Shown: piece after piece, positions 45,501-53,416 of the stretch
Layout: the number at the start of each line of letters is the position of its first letter
Numbering within the stretch: position 1 is the stretch's first letter
NCBI RefSeq assembly: GCF_011065935.2
Contig: NZ_JAAMNH020000001.1
Location: 2,439,001-2,503,000, forward strand
Source: Clostridium estertheticum
GTDB lineage: Bacteria > Bacillota > Clostridia > Clostridiales > Clostridiaceae
Reading direction: 5' to 3'
Length of the DNA: 64,000 nt
The notes under the pieces: generated by a model
Databases searched by the model: none
Told to the model about the DNA's origin: nothing
The model's input: only the letters and a program-made list of their open reading frames with translations
Position numbers and translations under genes: made by a program

Positions 45501-46808
45501 TTAAGCTACTTCTGATTCTAAATCTTCATTTACAGCATCTTCTTTTGCTTTTATTGAAAGGTTGCAAATTACAAAAGCTAGCACAGTAGGTATAAGCCAT
45601 GCGAATCCTGAACTGGCTAGAGGAATAAATTTAAGAAATCCAATGCTATTTGGATATATACCATTTATAGTATCTAAAATACTTATAAATAGCGCTGTGT
45701 ATGTAGTTATAGCAACAACCGTATTACTTTTCACTTTATCACCAAGCAATGTAATAACTATAAGAACAATTACAATTGGATATAAAATTTGTAAAACAGG
45801 ACCTGCCAATGTAATTATAGAATCAACGTTTTTTGTAGCTATTAATCCACTTACTACAGCCATAATAACAGCAGAAGTTTTGTAAGATACTTTATTCTTT
45901 GTAACATTAGCAAAGAATTCTGCTCCACTTGCAAGTAATCCTATAGCAGTTGTTAAGCATGCCAGAGCAACACATAAACCAAGAACAACTGCACCGATAC
46001 TGCCTAGGTCTAACTTAACAAGTTCTGTAACTAGCTTAGTTCTAGCTATATCTGCTGGAAACAAAGTACTTGTTTGTGTTCCAAGATACATAAGTCCACC
46101 ATATACAAAGGCTAAACCCGCTACTGACACTAAAGCTGATTTTATAGTCATCTTCATTATATCCTTTGCATTTTCATAACCTTTTGATCTAACAGAGGAA
46201 ATAATTATTCCTGCAAATATAACAGAAGCCATAGCATCCATTGTTTGATAACCTTCTATTAAAGCTTTTGATAATCCACCTTTGTAAGATGTATTTACAA
46301 TTGGTCCGATGGGATCAATTATTCCTTTAAATATAATTATAGCCAGCATTAACAAAAGCGCGGGTGTAAGTATTTTACCTATATTATCAATTATTGAAGA
46401 AGGTTTAAGCACAAATGCAAGTGTTACTGCAAAATACAATATAACTGCTATGTTTTGTGAAACAGATGGAAATATAGGATGTATTCCAAGCTCGAAAGTT
46501 GTTGCAGCGGTTCTTGGAATTGCAAATAACGGTCCTATAACAAGAATTAAAGCTATGCCGGTTATTATAGCAAATTTTTTACCAACTCTATTGGCCATTT
46601 TGTCGTAAGTACCATTAATTTTGGCACAGGCAATTACTCCAGCTAGTGGAAGACCAACTCCTGTAATGAGAAAGCCTATTATGGATGCAAAAAATGCGCT
46701 TCCTGCAGCTTTTCCGAGGAATGGTGGAAAAATCAGGTTTCCAGCACCGAAAAACATTGCAAATAGTGCAAAACCTATAACAATTGAATGTTTTGTTGAA
46801 TTTTTCAT
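45501..46808 (-). CDS. brnQ: Branched-chain amino acid carrier BrnQ
   Basis: 435 residues, about 12 membrane helices, with the family's N-terminal FGAGNLIFPPFLG and LPLAGVIACAKING. It imports leucine, isoleucine and valine with sodium or protons. Its ATG overlaps the stop of a 33-codon leader ORF (TAATG), whose last codons contain the GGAGG used by brnQ, so translation is coupled. Two CodY-like boxes lie upstream. It sits near the had operon, fitting leucine uptake for fermentation. Confidence 0.95.
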   Translation of the reverse strand: MKNSTKHSIVIGFALFAMFFGAGNLIFPPFLGKAAGSAFFASIIGFLITGVGLPLAGVIACAKINGTYDKMANRVGKKFAIITGIALILVIGPLFAIPRTAATTFELGIHPIFPSVSQNIAVILYFAVTLAFVLKPSSIIDNIGKILTPALLLMLAIIIFKGIIDPIGPIVNTSYKGGLSKALIEGYQTMDAMASVIFAGIIISSVRSKGYENAKDIMKMTIKSALVSVAGLAFVYGGLMYLGTQTSTLFPADIARTKLVTELVKLDLGSIGAVVLGLCVALACLTTAIGLLASGAEFFANVTKNKVSYKTSAVIMAVVSGLIATKNVDSIITLAGPVLQILYPIVIVLIVITLLGDKVKSNTVVAITTYTALFISILDTINGIYPNSIGFLKFIPLASSGFAWLIPTVLAFVICNLSIKAKEDAVNEDLESEVA

Positions 46809-46909
46809 TAAAGTATACCTCCAGATGAATAAATTTTTGTAATACTTAAATCATCAATAAATGACTTAACAGCGTCCAAATTATAAATTTCTTTAATTTC
46901 TTTTTTCAT
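46808..46909 (-). CDS. 33-residue leader ORF coupled to brnQ
   Basis: Begins MKKEIKEIYNLDAVKSFIDD and ends YSSGGIL. It has its own GGAGG seven bases before the ATG and its TAA overlaps the brnQ ATG. The peptide is hydrophilic with three Leu or Ile-rich turns but no run of leucine codons, so classic attenuation is not obvious. It may set brnQ translation efficiency. Confidence 0.7.
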   Translation of the reverse strand: MKKEIKEIYNLDAVKSFIDDLSITKIYSSGGIL

Positions 46910-46996
46910 AGTTGGCCTCCTCATTATCCTTAAAAATAGCATTTTTGAAAATATGATTAGTTCCTATGCTATTGTATGTAGCAATTACTATGCCGA

Positions 46997-47028
46997 AATT
47001 TTCTGACTTTCATATTTTTCTGAAAAAA
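46997..47028 (-). promoter_or_regulatory. Two CodY-like boxes upstream of brnQ
   Basis: ATTTTTCTGAAAAAA (47014-47028) differs from the CodY consensus AATTTTCWGAAAATT at three positions. AATTTTCTGACTTTC (46997-47011) matches its first ten. They lie 90-120 bases before the leader ORF. CodY with branched-chain amino acids commonly represses brnQ in Firmicutes. Confidence 0.65.
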
Positions 47029-47128
47029 GTTTAAAATTCTGGTAACAACTTGTACTTATCAATGTTTATCAGGGTTATTTTTTGAAATGCAGTTGTAAAT
47101 ATTTATATTTGATTTCTATCTTAATAAT

Positions 47129-47179
47129 AAAAGTGGGCAATTTTTTTCCACCTAGTATGGAAAAAAATTGCCCACTTTT
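47129..47179. repeat. Perfect 22-bp palindrome, copy A of a pair
   Basis: The stem runs AAAAGTGGGCAATTTTTTTCC plus A, with a seven-base loop. It lies between the divergent brnQ and lplA genes, 105 bases before lplA. A near-identical copy, including downstream TTATTTTTGTATC, is at 53366. It would work as a terminator but is not behind any gene here. The rest of 46910-47283 is AT-rich regulatory DNA. Confidence 0.85.
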
Positions 47180-47236
47180 ATTTTTGTATCATATGTTGGA
47201 TTATGTTTTAGATTAATAAGATTTTTTTACTATTTG

Positions 47237-47245
47237 TGTTATAAT
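47237..47245 (+). promoter_or_regulatory. Extended -10 promoter of lplA
   Basis: TGTTATAAT (TGn plus TATAAT) 38 bases before the lplA ATG, with no good -35. Confidence 0.6.
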
Positions 47246-47283
47246 AATCAATAAAATATCTAATCTATGAAGGAGAAAATAAA

Positions 47284-48273
47284 ATGATTTATATAAAAAA
47301 TGATTCAAATAATCCATATTTTAATTTAGCTTTAGAAGAATACTTTTTAAAGGCCTTTAAGGGAGAAGAATATTTCATTCTTTGGCAAAATGAACCTGCC
47401 ATAATAATTGGAAGAAATCAAAATACCATAGAAGAAATTAATAAGGATTATGTAGAAGAAAATAATATAAAAGTAGTTAGGCGTCTTTCAGGTGGAGGGG
47501 CTGTGTACCACGATTTAGGGAACTTGAATTTCACTTTTATTGTAAAAGCAAACAAAGCTAATATAAATAATTTCAAAAAATTTACAGATTCCATAGTGGA
47601 TAGTTTAGAAAAAATAGGTGTAAAGGCAGAATTTACTGGGAGAAATGACATTACCATAGAAGGGAAAAAGTTTTCTGGAAACTCTCAATATTATTTTAAA
47701 GACAGACTTTTACACCATGGTACAATTTTATTTAATTCTGATCTTTCTGTGGTGCAAAATGCACTGCAAGTAAAAGCTTCGAAAATAGAATCAAAGGGTA
47801 TTAAATCTGTGAGAAGTAGAGTAACTAACGTGTATCCTTATTTGACGGAAAAAGTTTCTGTTAAGGAATTTAAAGAGATTCTTCTTCATTCTATTTTTGA
47901 ATATAAGGATGTTCCTTATAAAGAATATGTATTAGAACAAAATGATATAGATAAAATCCAGTCTATAGCAGATGAAAAATACGCAACTTGGGACTGGACC
48001 TACGGAGAGTCACCGGAGTTTAATATGGAGAAGAGCAAAAGATACCCTTTTGGGCAATTAAATATTAAACTAGATATAAAAGACGGCAAGATAAAAGTCA
48101 TGGGTATATATGGAGATTTTTTTGCTAATAAAGATTTATCAAGGCTGGAAGAAGGGCTCCTAGGAGTTAACTTTAAAGAAGAAAGCGTAAGAGAGGCAAT
48201 CCAAGGGGTGGAGTTGCAAGAGTATATTCAAGGTATAACAAATGAGGATTTTATAGACTGTATGTTTTACTAA
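47284..48273 (+). CDS. lplA: Lipoate-protein ligase A
   Basis: 329 residues with a catalytic domain (NLALEEYFLKAFKGEEYFILWQNEPAIIIGRNQNT, RRLSGGGAVYHDLGNLNF, FSGNSQYY) and the C-terminal accessory domain. It activates scavenged lipoate with ATP and attaches it to lipoyl domains. GAAGGAG precedes the ATG. The adjacent E2 subunit, which has one lipoyl domain, is the obvious substrate. Confidence 0.95.
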   Translation: MIYIKNDSNNPYFNLALEEYFLKAFKGEEYFILWQNEPAIIIGRNQNTIEEINKDYVEENNIKVVRRLSGGGAVYHDLGNLNFTFIVKANKANINNFKKFTDSIVDSLEKIGVKAEFTGRNDITIEGKKFSGNSQYYFKDRLLHHGTILFNSDLSVVQNALQVKASKIESKGIKSVRSRVTNVYPYLTEKVSVKEFKEILLHSIFEYKDVPYKEYVLEQNDIDKIQSIADEKYATWDWTYGESPEFNMEKSKRYPFGQLNIKLDIKDGKIKVMGIYGDFFANKDLSRLEEGLLGVNFKEESVREAIQGVELQEYIQGITNEDFIDCMFY

Positions 48274-48298
48274 TAATAGGTAGGAGTTTTTTTAATGG

Positions 48299-48342
48299 AA
48301 CATCCATAGATTTGTGTAAATCAAATCTATGGATGTTTTTTA
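48299..48342. terminator. Terminator between lplA and the E3 gene
   Basis: AACATCCATAGATTTG and CAAATCTATGGATGTT form a 16-bp stem with T-runs, between convergent genes. Confidence 0.9.
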
Positions 48343-48349
48343 TATAAAA

Positions 48350-49735
48350 TTAAGCCCTGAAAATGTGGATTGGTTTGTCTATTGCACCATGAGCTGCTTC
48401 CATTATAGCCTCTGATAAAGTAGGATGTGGATGTATTGCTTTTGCTACATCATGCACAGTACCTTCTAGTTGCATGGTGGTTACCGCTTCTGCAATCATA
48501 TCTGTAGCATGGGAGGCTAAAATATGAACTCCCAGGACTTCTCCATACTTTTTATCAGCAACGATTTTAATAAAGCCATCTGTTTCACCTTCAGCAAGAG
48601 CTTTTCCGTTTGCTATTAAAGGAAATTTGCTGATTATGACTTCATGACCCCTTGCAACTGCTTCCTCTTCTGTAAGCCCTGCAACACCTATTTCAGGGAA
48701 ACTGTAAATACAGGAAGGGATTTTATCATAATCAAGTTTTGAATTTTTGCCTAGAATATTTTCTACAGCAACAATACCTTCTGCTGAGGCCACATGGGCG
48801 AGCATAAATTTACCGTTTACATCTCCAACGGCATAGACACCTTGTACATTGGTTTCAAGTTTATCATTGGTTTTTATTGAATTTTTATCTAAAGTAAGAT
48901 TTAATTTTTCTAACCCCACGATATTAGCTTTCCTACCCATACTGAGAAGAATGGTATCTGCCTTCAGGGTTTTTATTTCTTCTTTTATTTTTACGGTAAG
49001 CTGATTTTTATGAAAATTTTCGAAATTTACTCCATAAATAATATCAATTCCTTTTTTTATGAGAATCTTTTCCATGGTAGTTCGTATTTCAGTATCGATG
49101 CTTCTTAAAATGGTTCCTGACCTTTGAAGAATGGTTACATGACTTCCAAGTGCATTAAATAGAACCGCAAACTCAATGCCTATAACGCCTCCACCAATTA
49201 CAATAAGTTCATCAGGTACTTCTTTTATGGATAGAAGTCCTTTACTGGTTACAGTGTACCCAGCATCCATAGACTCTTTTAATCCGGGGATGTTTGGAAT
49301 CATGGAAGAGGACCCAGTTGCAATAATTAAATTTTTTGTTCCTAAGGTTTCTCCATTTACTTGTAGTGTGTTTTTATCTATTACATCACCATTTCCAAAA
49401 TATACATCTACACCATTTTCTTTTAATAAGGTTTTTACACCACCTGTAAGTTGCTTTACTACAGCGTTTTTTCTATTTTGCATTGCATCCCAATCTATGG
49501 ACACTGTGTTTTTATCCTCTATGTGAACACCGAATTTTTCTGCATGAAGTATATCTTGATATACATGTGCACTTTTTAAAAGAGTTTTGGTAGGAATACA
49601 TCCCCAGTTTAGGCATACTCCACCAAGCTCTGCCTTTTCTACCAAAGCAGTTTTTGCTCCTAGTTGAGCGGCTTTAATTGCAGCAACGTATCCACCGGGA
49701 CCTCCACCCAAAATAATAATGTCGTAGGTTTTCAA
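48350..49735 (-). CDS. lpdA: Dihydrolipoyl dehydrogenase (E3)
   Basis: 461 residues. FAD site GGGPGGYVAAIKAAQLGA, redox disulfide GGVCLNWGCIPTK, NAD site VIGGGVIGIEFA, second FAD motif VYAVGDVNGKFMLAH, and the C-terminal active-site pair AIHPHPTLSE (His and Glu). It reoxidises dihydrolipoamide of the E2 subunit. It is last in the dehydrogenase operon and separated from the E2 gene by a terminator-like hairpin, which may lower its expression relative to E1/E2. Confidence 0.95.
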   Translation of the reverse strand: MKTYDIIILGGGPGGYVAAIKAAQLGAKTALVEKAELGGVCLNWGCIPTKTLLKSAHVYQDILHAEKFGVHIEDKNTVSIDWDAMQNRKNAVVKQLTGGVKTLLKENGVDVYFGNGDVIDKNTLQVNGETLGTKNLIIATGSSSMIPNIPGLKESMDAGYTVTSKGLLSIKEVPDELIVIGGGVIGIEFAVLFNALGSHVTILQRSGTILRSIDTEIRTTMEKILIKKGIDIIYGVNFENFHKNQLTVKIKEEIKTLKADTILLSMGRKANIVGLEKLNLTLDKNSIKTNDKLETNVQGVYAVGDVNGKFMLAHVASAEGIVAVENILGKNSKLDYDKIPSCIYSFPEIGVAGLTEEEAVARGHEVIISKFPLIANGKALAEGETDGFIKIVADKKYGEVLGVHILASHATDMIAEAVTTMQLEGTVHDVAKAIHPHPTLSEAIMEAAHGAIDKPIHIFRA

Positions 49736-49770
49736 TTTAATTCCACCTTTCTTAATAAAGTTGTTTTATA

Positions 49771-49809
49771 AAAAAAGGATACAATGCTAGCAGCAGGGTA
49801 TCCTTTTTG
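49771..49809 (-). terminator. Internal terminator/attenuator between E2 and E3 genes
   Basis: On the minus strand AAAAAGGATAC and GTATCCTTTTT flank a loop of about 16 bases and run into seven T residues. It lies between co-directional operon genes, so it probably causes partial termination or 3'-end protection. Confidence 0.75.
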
Positions 49810-49812
49810 TGG

Positions 49813-51135
49813 TTAGCTTAACACTAAAAGCATTGGATCATCTAAGTAAGCTCTTAATCTGCCTAGGAATCTTCCAGCATCTCCACCATCAATTACTCTA
49901 TGGTCAATACAAATGGTAATAGTAAGAATATCTCGGATCACAATTTCATTATCAATAACCACTGGTTTTTTTGTTATTTTACCAACTCCGAGTATAGCAA
50001 CTTCTGGATGTTTAATTACTGGAATTCCTGAAGTTGCTCCTATTGCACCGTAGTTTGTAATAGTGAAGGTTCCATTTTGCAATGTATCCAAGGTAAGGGC
50101 TTTATTTTTTGCTTTTTCTGCAAGGAGAGAAAGCTCCCTTGACATTGGCAAAATACCTTTTTTATCAGAATCTTTTATTACGGGAACCAGTAAGCCATCA
50201 GGTGTGTCCACAGCTACACCAATGTTATAGTATTTCTTTAATACAAGCTCTTCTGTTTTATCATCATAACTTGCATTAAACATAGGATAATCTTTAAGTG
50301 CAAGGGTTACTGCTTTTATAATAAAAGGCATATAGGTTAGGTGAACGCCTTGTGCTATTGCCATGGTTTTTGATTGTTCCCTAAAGGCTACAAGTTTCGA
50401 TACATCTATTTCATCTGTTGCAGAAGCATGAGGAATAACCGATTTTGAAAGCACCATGTTTTTTGCAATGGTCTTTCTAAGCATAGTAAGTGGAACTCTC
50501 TCAACTTCTCCTGCAAATTTAAGTTCTGGAATTATTATAGGTTGCGCCGCAGTAGGAGAGACTGGAACTTCAGCTGAAAGACTAGAAGTAGCTTTATTTG
50601 TGTCAATCTCTTTACTAGCAAGATAAATATCTGCCTTCATAACCCGCCCAATTGGTCCTGTGCCTTTAATTTTATGGATATCAATGCCTAAATCTTTAGC
50701 CAGCTTTCTTGCAACGGGTGTTGCAAGGATTTTCATAGTAGGATCGTCTTCACATGCTACCTTTTCTTCATGGCTAATGGCAATTATTTGTGAGGAAACT
50801 TCTAATTCACCTACAACTCCAGCAGTTTCTCCTTCATCTATAGCTTTTGATTTTTTACCTATAGTTTCATTTAGAGAATCATTGCTTTTTTCGGTATCAT
50901 CTGAAGTTTGAATTTCTACAACTACATCTCCAACATAAATGATTTCACCTTCTTTAGCTTTTGTACTAGTGACGATGCCACCAACTGGAGAGGGTATTTC
51001 TGCATTTACTTTGTCTGTTTCTACAAGGAATAAAGAATCTCCTTCCACAATAGAATCTCCAGAATTTACAAACCATTTTAATATTTTTCCTTCTGTAATT
51101 CCTTCCCCAATATCCGGGAATTTAAATTTAAACAT
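49813..51135 (-). CDS. Dihydrolipoamide acyltransferase (E2) of a 2-oxoacid dehydrogenase
   Basis: About 440 residues. One lipoyl domain (residues 1-78; lipoyl Lys in VETDKVNAE), a linker, a peripheral subunit-binding domain (TPVARKLAKDLGIDIHKIKG, around 140-175) and a catalytic domain ending in the active site DHRVIDGGDAGRFL. The ATG at 51135 has GGAGG upstream; an earlier in-frame start at 51162 overlaps the E1beta gene end. It transfers the acyl group to CoA. Whether acetyl or branched acyl cannot be read from motifs. Confidence 0.93.
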   Translation of the reverse strand: MFKFKFPDIGEGITEGKILKWFVNSGDSIVEGDSLFLVETDKVNAEIPSPVGGIVTSTKAKEGEIIYVGDVVVEIQTSDDTEKSNDSLNETIGKKSKAIDEGETAGVVGELEVSSQIIAISHEEKVACEDDPTMKILATPVARKLAKDLGIDIHKIKGTGPIGRVMKADIYLASKEIDTNKATSSLSAEVPVSPTAAQPIIIPELKFAGEVERVPLTMLRKTIAKNMVLSKSVIPHASATDEIDVSKLVAFREQSKTMAIAQGVHLTYMPFIIKAVTLALKDYPMFNASYDDKTEELVLKKYYNIGVAVDTPDGLLVPVIKDSDKKGILPMSRELSLLAEKAKNKALTLDTLQNGTFTITNYGAIGATSGIPVIKHPEVAILGVGKITKKPVVIDNEIVIRDILTITICIDHRVIDGGDAGRFLGRLRAYLDDPMLLVLS

Positions 51136-51148
51136 AATACACCTCCAG

Positions 51149-52126
51149 TTAAAAATTAACAACCTCTCTTATTTTATGAGCAATGCGATCTGGCCGAATA
51201 ATAAAATGATCTTCTCCCTTTGGAAGGGGAACAGTAGTATCAAAGCCAGCAAGTCTAGTTGGAGGTGCTTCTAAATGTAAAAATGCACCTTCATTTACGG
51301 TAGCAATTAGTTCAGCACCGGGTCCAAAGGATTTAAATGCTTCATGAACAACTAAAAAACGTCCAGTTTTCTTTACTGATTTAAGTATTGTTTCCTTGTC
51401 AAAGGGTGCGATAGTTCTTAAATCAATAAGCTCCACGGAAATTCCGTCCTTTTCAACTTCTTCAATTGCATTTTGAACTTCACGAACCATTGCGCCCCAA
51501 GCTACTACAGTAATACGACTTCCTTCTTTTACAACCTTTGCTTTGCCAATAGGAATTATATAATCCTCCTCTGGAACTTCTTGCTTGAAGGCTCTATAAA
51601 TTCTTTTTGGTTCTAAAAATATAACAGGGTCAGGGCTTCGAATAGCAGCCAGTAGCAACCCTTTTGTATCGTATGGAGTTGATGGAATAACTACTTGAAG
51701 TCCTGGAATATGAGAAAAAATTGATTCTATACTTTCAGAGTGATGCTCTAAGGCACGAATTCCACCACCATAAGGCATACGAATCACCATCGGAAGGGTA
51801 TAAGTTCCTCTTGACCTGTTCCTCATTCTAGCCACATGCCCAATGATTTGGTTTAAAGCTGGAAGTACAAAACCATCAAATTGCATTTCTACCACAGGTT
51901 TTAATCCATTAATAGCCATACCTACAGCGCTGCCAACTATCGCAGCCTCTGACAGTGGAGTATCAAAACATCTATCTATTCCATATTTTTTTTGGAGTCC
52001 AACAGTTGCTCTAAAAACGCCACCTTCAACACCAACGTCTTCTCCATAGGTTACAACAGTTTTATCTCTTGCCATTTCTTGATCTAATGCGTAATTTACT
52101 GCACCAATTATATTTAAAATAGGCAT
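51149..52126 (-). CDS. 2-oxoacid dehydrogenase E1 beta subunit
   Basis: 325 residues of the transketolase-like beta chain: GEDVGVEGGVFRATVGLQKKYG, DTPLSEAAIVGSAVGMAINGLKPVVEMQF, RMPYGGGIRALEHHSES. With E1alpha it forms the thiamine-diphosphate decarboxylase. Its AAGGAGG lies in the last codons of the E1alpha gene and only one base separates the two genes, so they are coupled. Confidence 0.93.
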   Translation of the reverse strand: MPILNIIGAVNYALDQEMARDKTVVTYGEDVGVEGGVFRATVGLQKKYGIDRCFDTPLSEAAIVGSAVGMAINGLKPVVEMQFDGFVLPALNQIIGHVARMRNRSRGTYTLPMVIRMPYGGGIRALEHHSESIESIFSHIPGLQVVIPSTPYDTKGLLLAAIRSPDPVIFLEPKRIYRAFKQEVPEEDYIIPIGKAKVVKEGSRITVVAWGAMVREVQNAIEEVEKDGISVELIDLRTIAPFDKETILKSVKKTGRFLVVHEAFKSFGPGAELIATVNEGAFLHLEAPPTRLAGFDTTVPLPKGEDHFIIRPDRIAHKIREVVNF

Positions 52127-52127
52127 A

Positions 52128-53213
52128 CTATTTTCCTCCTTCCTTTAAAAATTCATTATATTCTTCATATTGCTCCACTAAATTTGGAGTCATTTTTTCA
52201 TACTGATATTTAAAAATATCCTCTAAAGGTACTATGCCAGAGGCTTCTACTTTTTTAAAAGTTTCATTTACGAAGGCTTCATAGCTTTCAGTTTCTTTTA
52301 AATCTTCACCTTCAGACCACAGTTCTTTTTCTATTAGGTATTTTTTCATTCTTATAATAGGGTCTTTTTTCTTCCACTCTTCTACTTCTTCATCTTTCCT
52401 ATATAAAGTAGGATCATCAGAAGTTGTATGAGCTCCAATTCTATAGGTATAAGCTTCAATTAAGGTTGGGCCACCGCCATTTCGTGCTCTATCTACAGCT
52501 TCTTTTGTAGCTGCATACATTGCTAGAACATCATTTCCATCCACTAAAATGTTTGGCATGCCATATGCGATACCTTTTTGGGCTAAAGTTTCTGATCTAG
52601 TTTGAGATGCCCTACCTACGGAAATGGCAAATTGGTTATTTAATATGACAAATATCACTGGTGATGAAAATACTGAAGCAAAATTTAATGCTTCATGGAA
52701 TTCTCCTTGAGAAGTTCCACCATCACCTACGTACGCTATTGTTACATGATCTTCTCCTTTGATTTTAGAAGCCATGGCTAGCCCAGTAGCATGATTTAAC
52801 TGAGAGGCGATGGGCACAGAAATTGGAAGCATTTTTACATTAGGTGGAAATTTACTTCCGGCTTCGTTTCCATACCAGTATAAATAAATTTGTTCTAAAG
52901 ATACTCCTTTATAGAGCCAAGCTCCCATTTCTCTAAAAGCGGGAACTAACCAATCTCTTTCTTCCGTAGCTGCAATAGAACCAACCTGGGCAGCCTCTTC
53001 ACCATGGTTTGGAGCAAAGGTTAACATTCTACCTTGTCTTTGATATTGCAAAGCCTTTCCGTCTGCAATACGACTATGAAGCATTGTCTTATATAATATG
53101 ATTAATTTTTCTTTTTCTAATTTAGGAAGCAAATCTTCATTTATAACTACACCGTATTTATCTAGTACGGAGAAGATTTCTTTATTTAATGAATTATATT
53201 TTTCAGTAAGCAT
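52128..53213 (-). CDS. 2-oxoacid dehydrogenase E1 alpha subunit (PdhA/BkdA-like)
   Basis: 361 residues. The thiamine-diphosphate motif is VGDGGTSQGEFHEALNFAS with NNQ thirty residues later. The phosphorylation-loop-like region RIGAHTTSDDPTLYRKDEE and the PNHGEEAAQVGS segment resemble pyruvate dehydrogenase and branched-chain dehydrogenase alpha chains; the C-terminus looks PdhA-like. It is first in the operon E1alpha, E1beta, E2, E3. AAGGAGG precedes the ATG. Most clostridia use ferredoxin oxidoreductases instead, so a complete complex is notable. Confidence 0.9.
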   Translation of the reverse strand: MLTEKYNSLNKEIFSVLDKYGVVINEDLLPKLEKEKLIILYKTMLHSRIADGKALQYQRQGRMLTFAPNHGEEAAQVGSIAATEERDWLVPAFREMGAWLYKGVSLEQIYLYWYGNEAGSKFPPNVKMLPISVPIASQLNHATGLAMASKIKGEDHVTIAYVGDGGTSQGEFHEALNFASVFSSPVIFVILNNQFAISVGRASQTRSETLAQKGIAYGMPNILVDGNDVLAMYAATKEAVDRARNGGGPTLIEAYTYRIGAHTTSDDPTLYRKDEEVEEWKKKDPIIRMKKYLIEKELWSEGEDLKETESYEAFVNETFKKVEASGIVPLEDIFKYQYEKMTPNLVEQYEEYNEFLKEGGK

Positions 53214-53280
53214 AATGAACCTCCTTAAGCTATTTATATATTATATACAGAATATCATTTTAATGTGTGAATTGCAAGAT

Positions 53281-53298
53281 TATTAAGTAATAATTATT
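53281..53298. repeat. 18-base AT-rich motif upstream of the E1alpha gene
   Basis: TATTAAGTAATAATTATT, 68-85 bases before the E1alpha ATG, is identical to 56866-56883 upstream of the sensor kinase gene in the same orientation. It may be a shared operator, but AT-rich 18-mers can recur by chance. Confidence 0.4.
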
Positions 53299-53365
53299 AT
53301 TGAATGATAAAATATTTTTAAGGATTAATCTATTTTTTAATAGACTGCTAAATTTCAATAAAAAT

Positions 53366-53416
53366 AAAAGCAGGCAATTTTTTTCCACATTAGTTGGAAA
53401 AAAATTGCTCGCTTTT
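53366..53416. repeat. 22-bp palindrome, copy B of a pair
   Basis: Same loop length and core (GGCAATTTTTTTCCA) as 47129-47179, with two mismatches in the stem. It overlaps the stop of the response regulator gene and probably acts as its terminator. It is also about 150 bases upstream of the E1alpha gene. Confidence 0.8.

Noticed and set aside
47181..47283. Possible -24/-12 element before lplA (TTGGAT region)
   Set aside because: The -12 dinucleotide is not GC; an extended -10 sigma-A promoter fits better.
53214..53370. Possible sigma-54 promoter before the E1alpha gene (TTGCA on the minus strand)
   Set aside because: The -24 element is missing: the position needing GG ten bases upstream is not GG.
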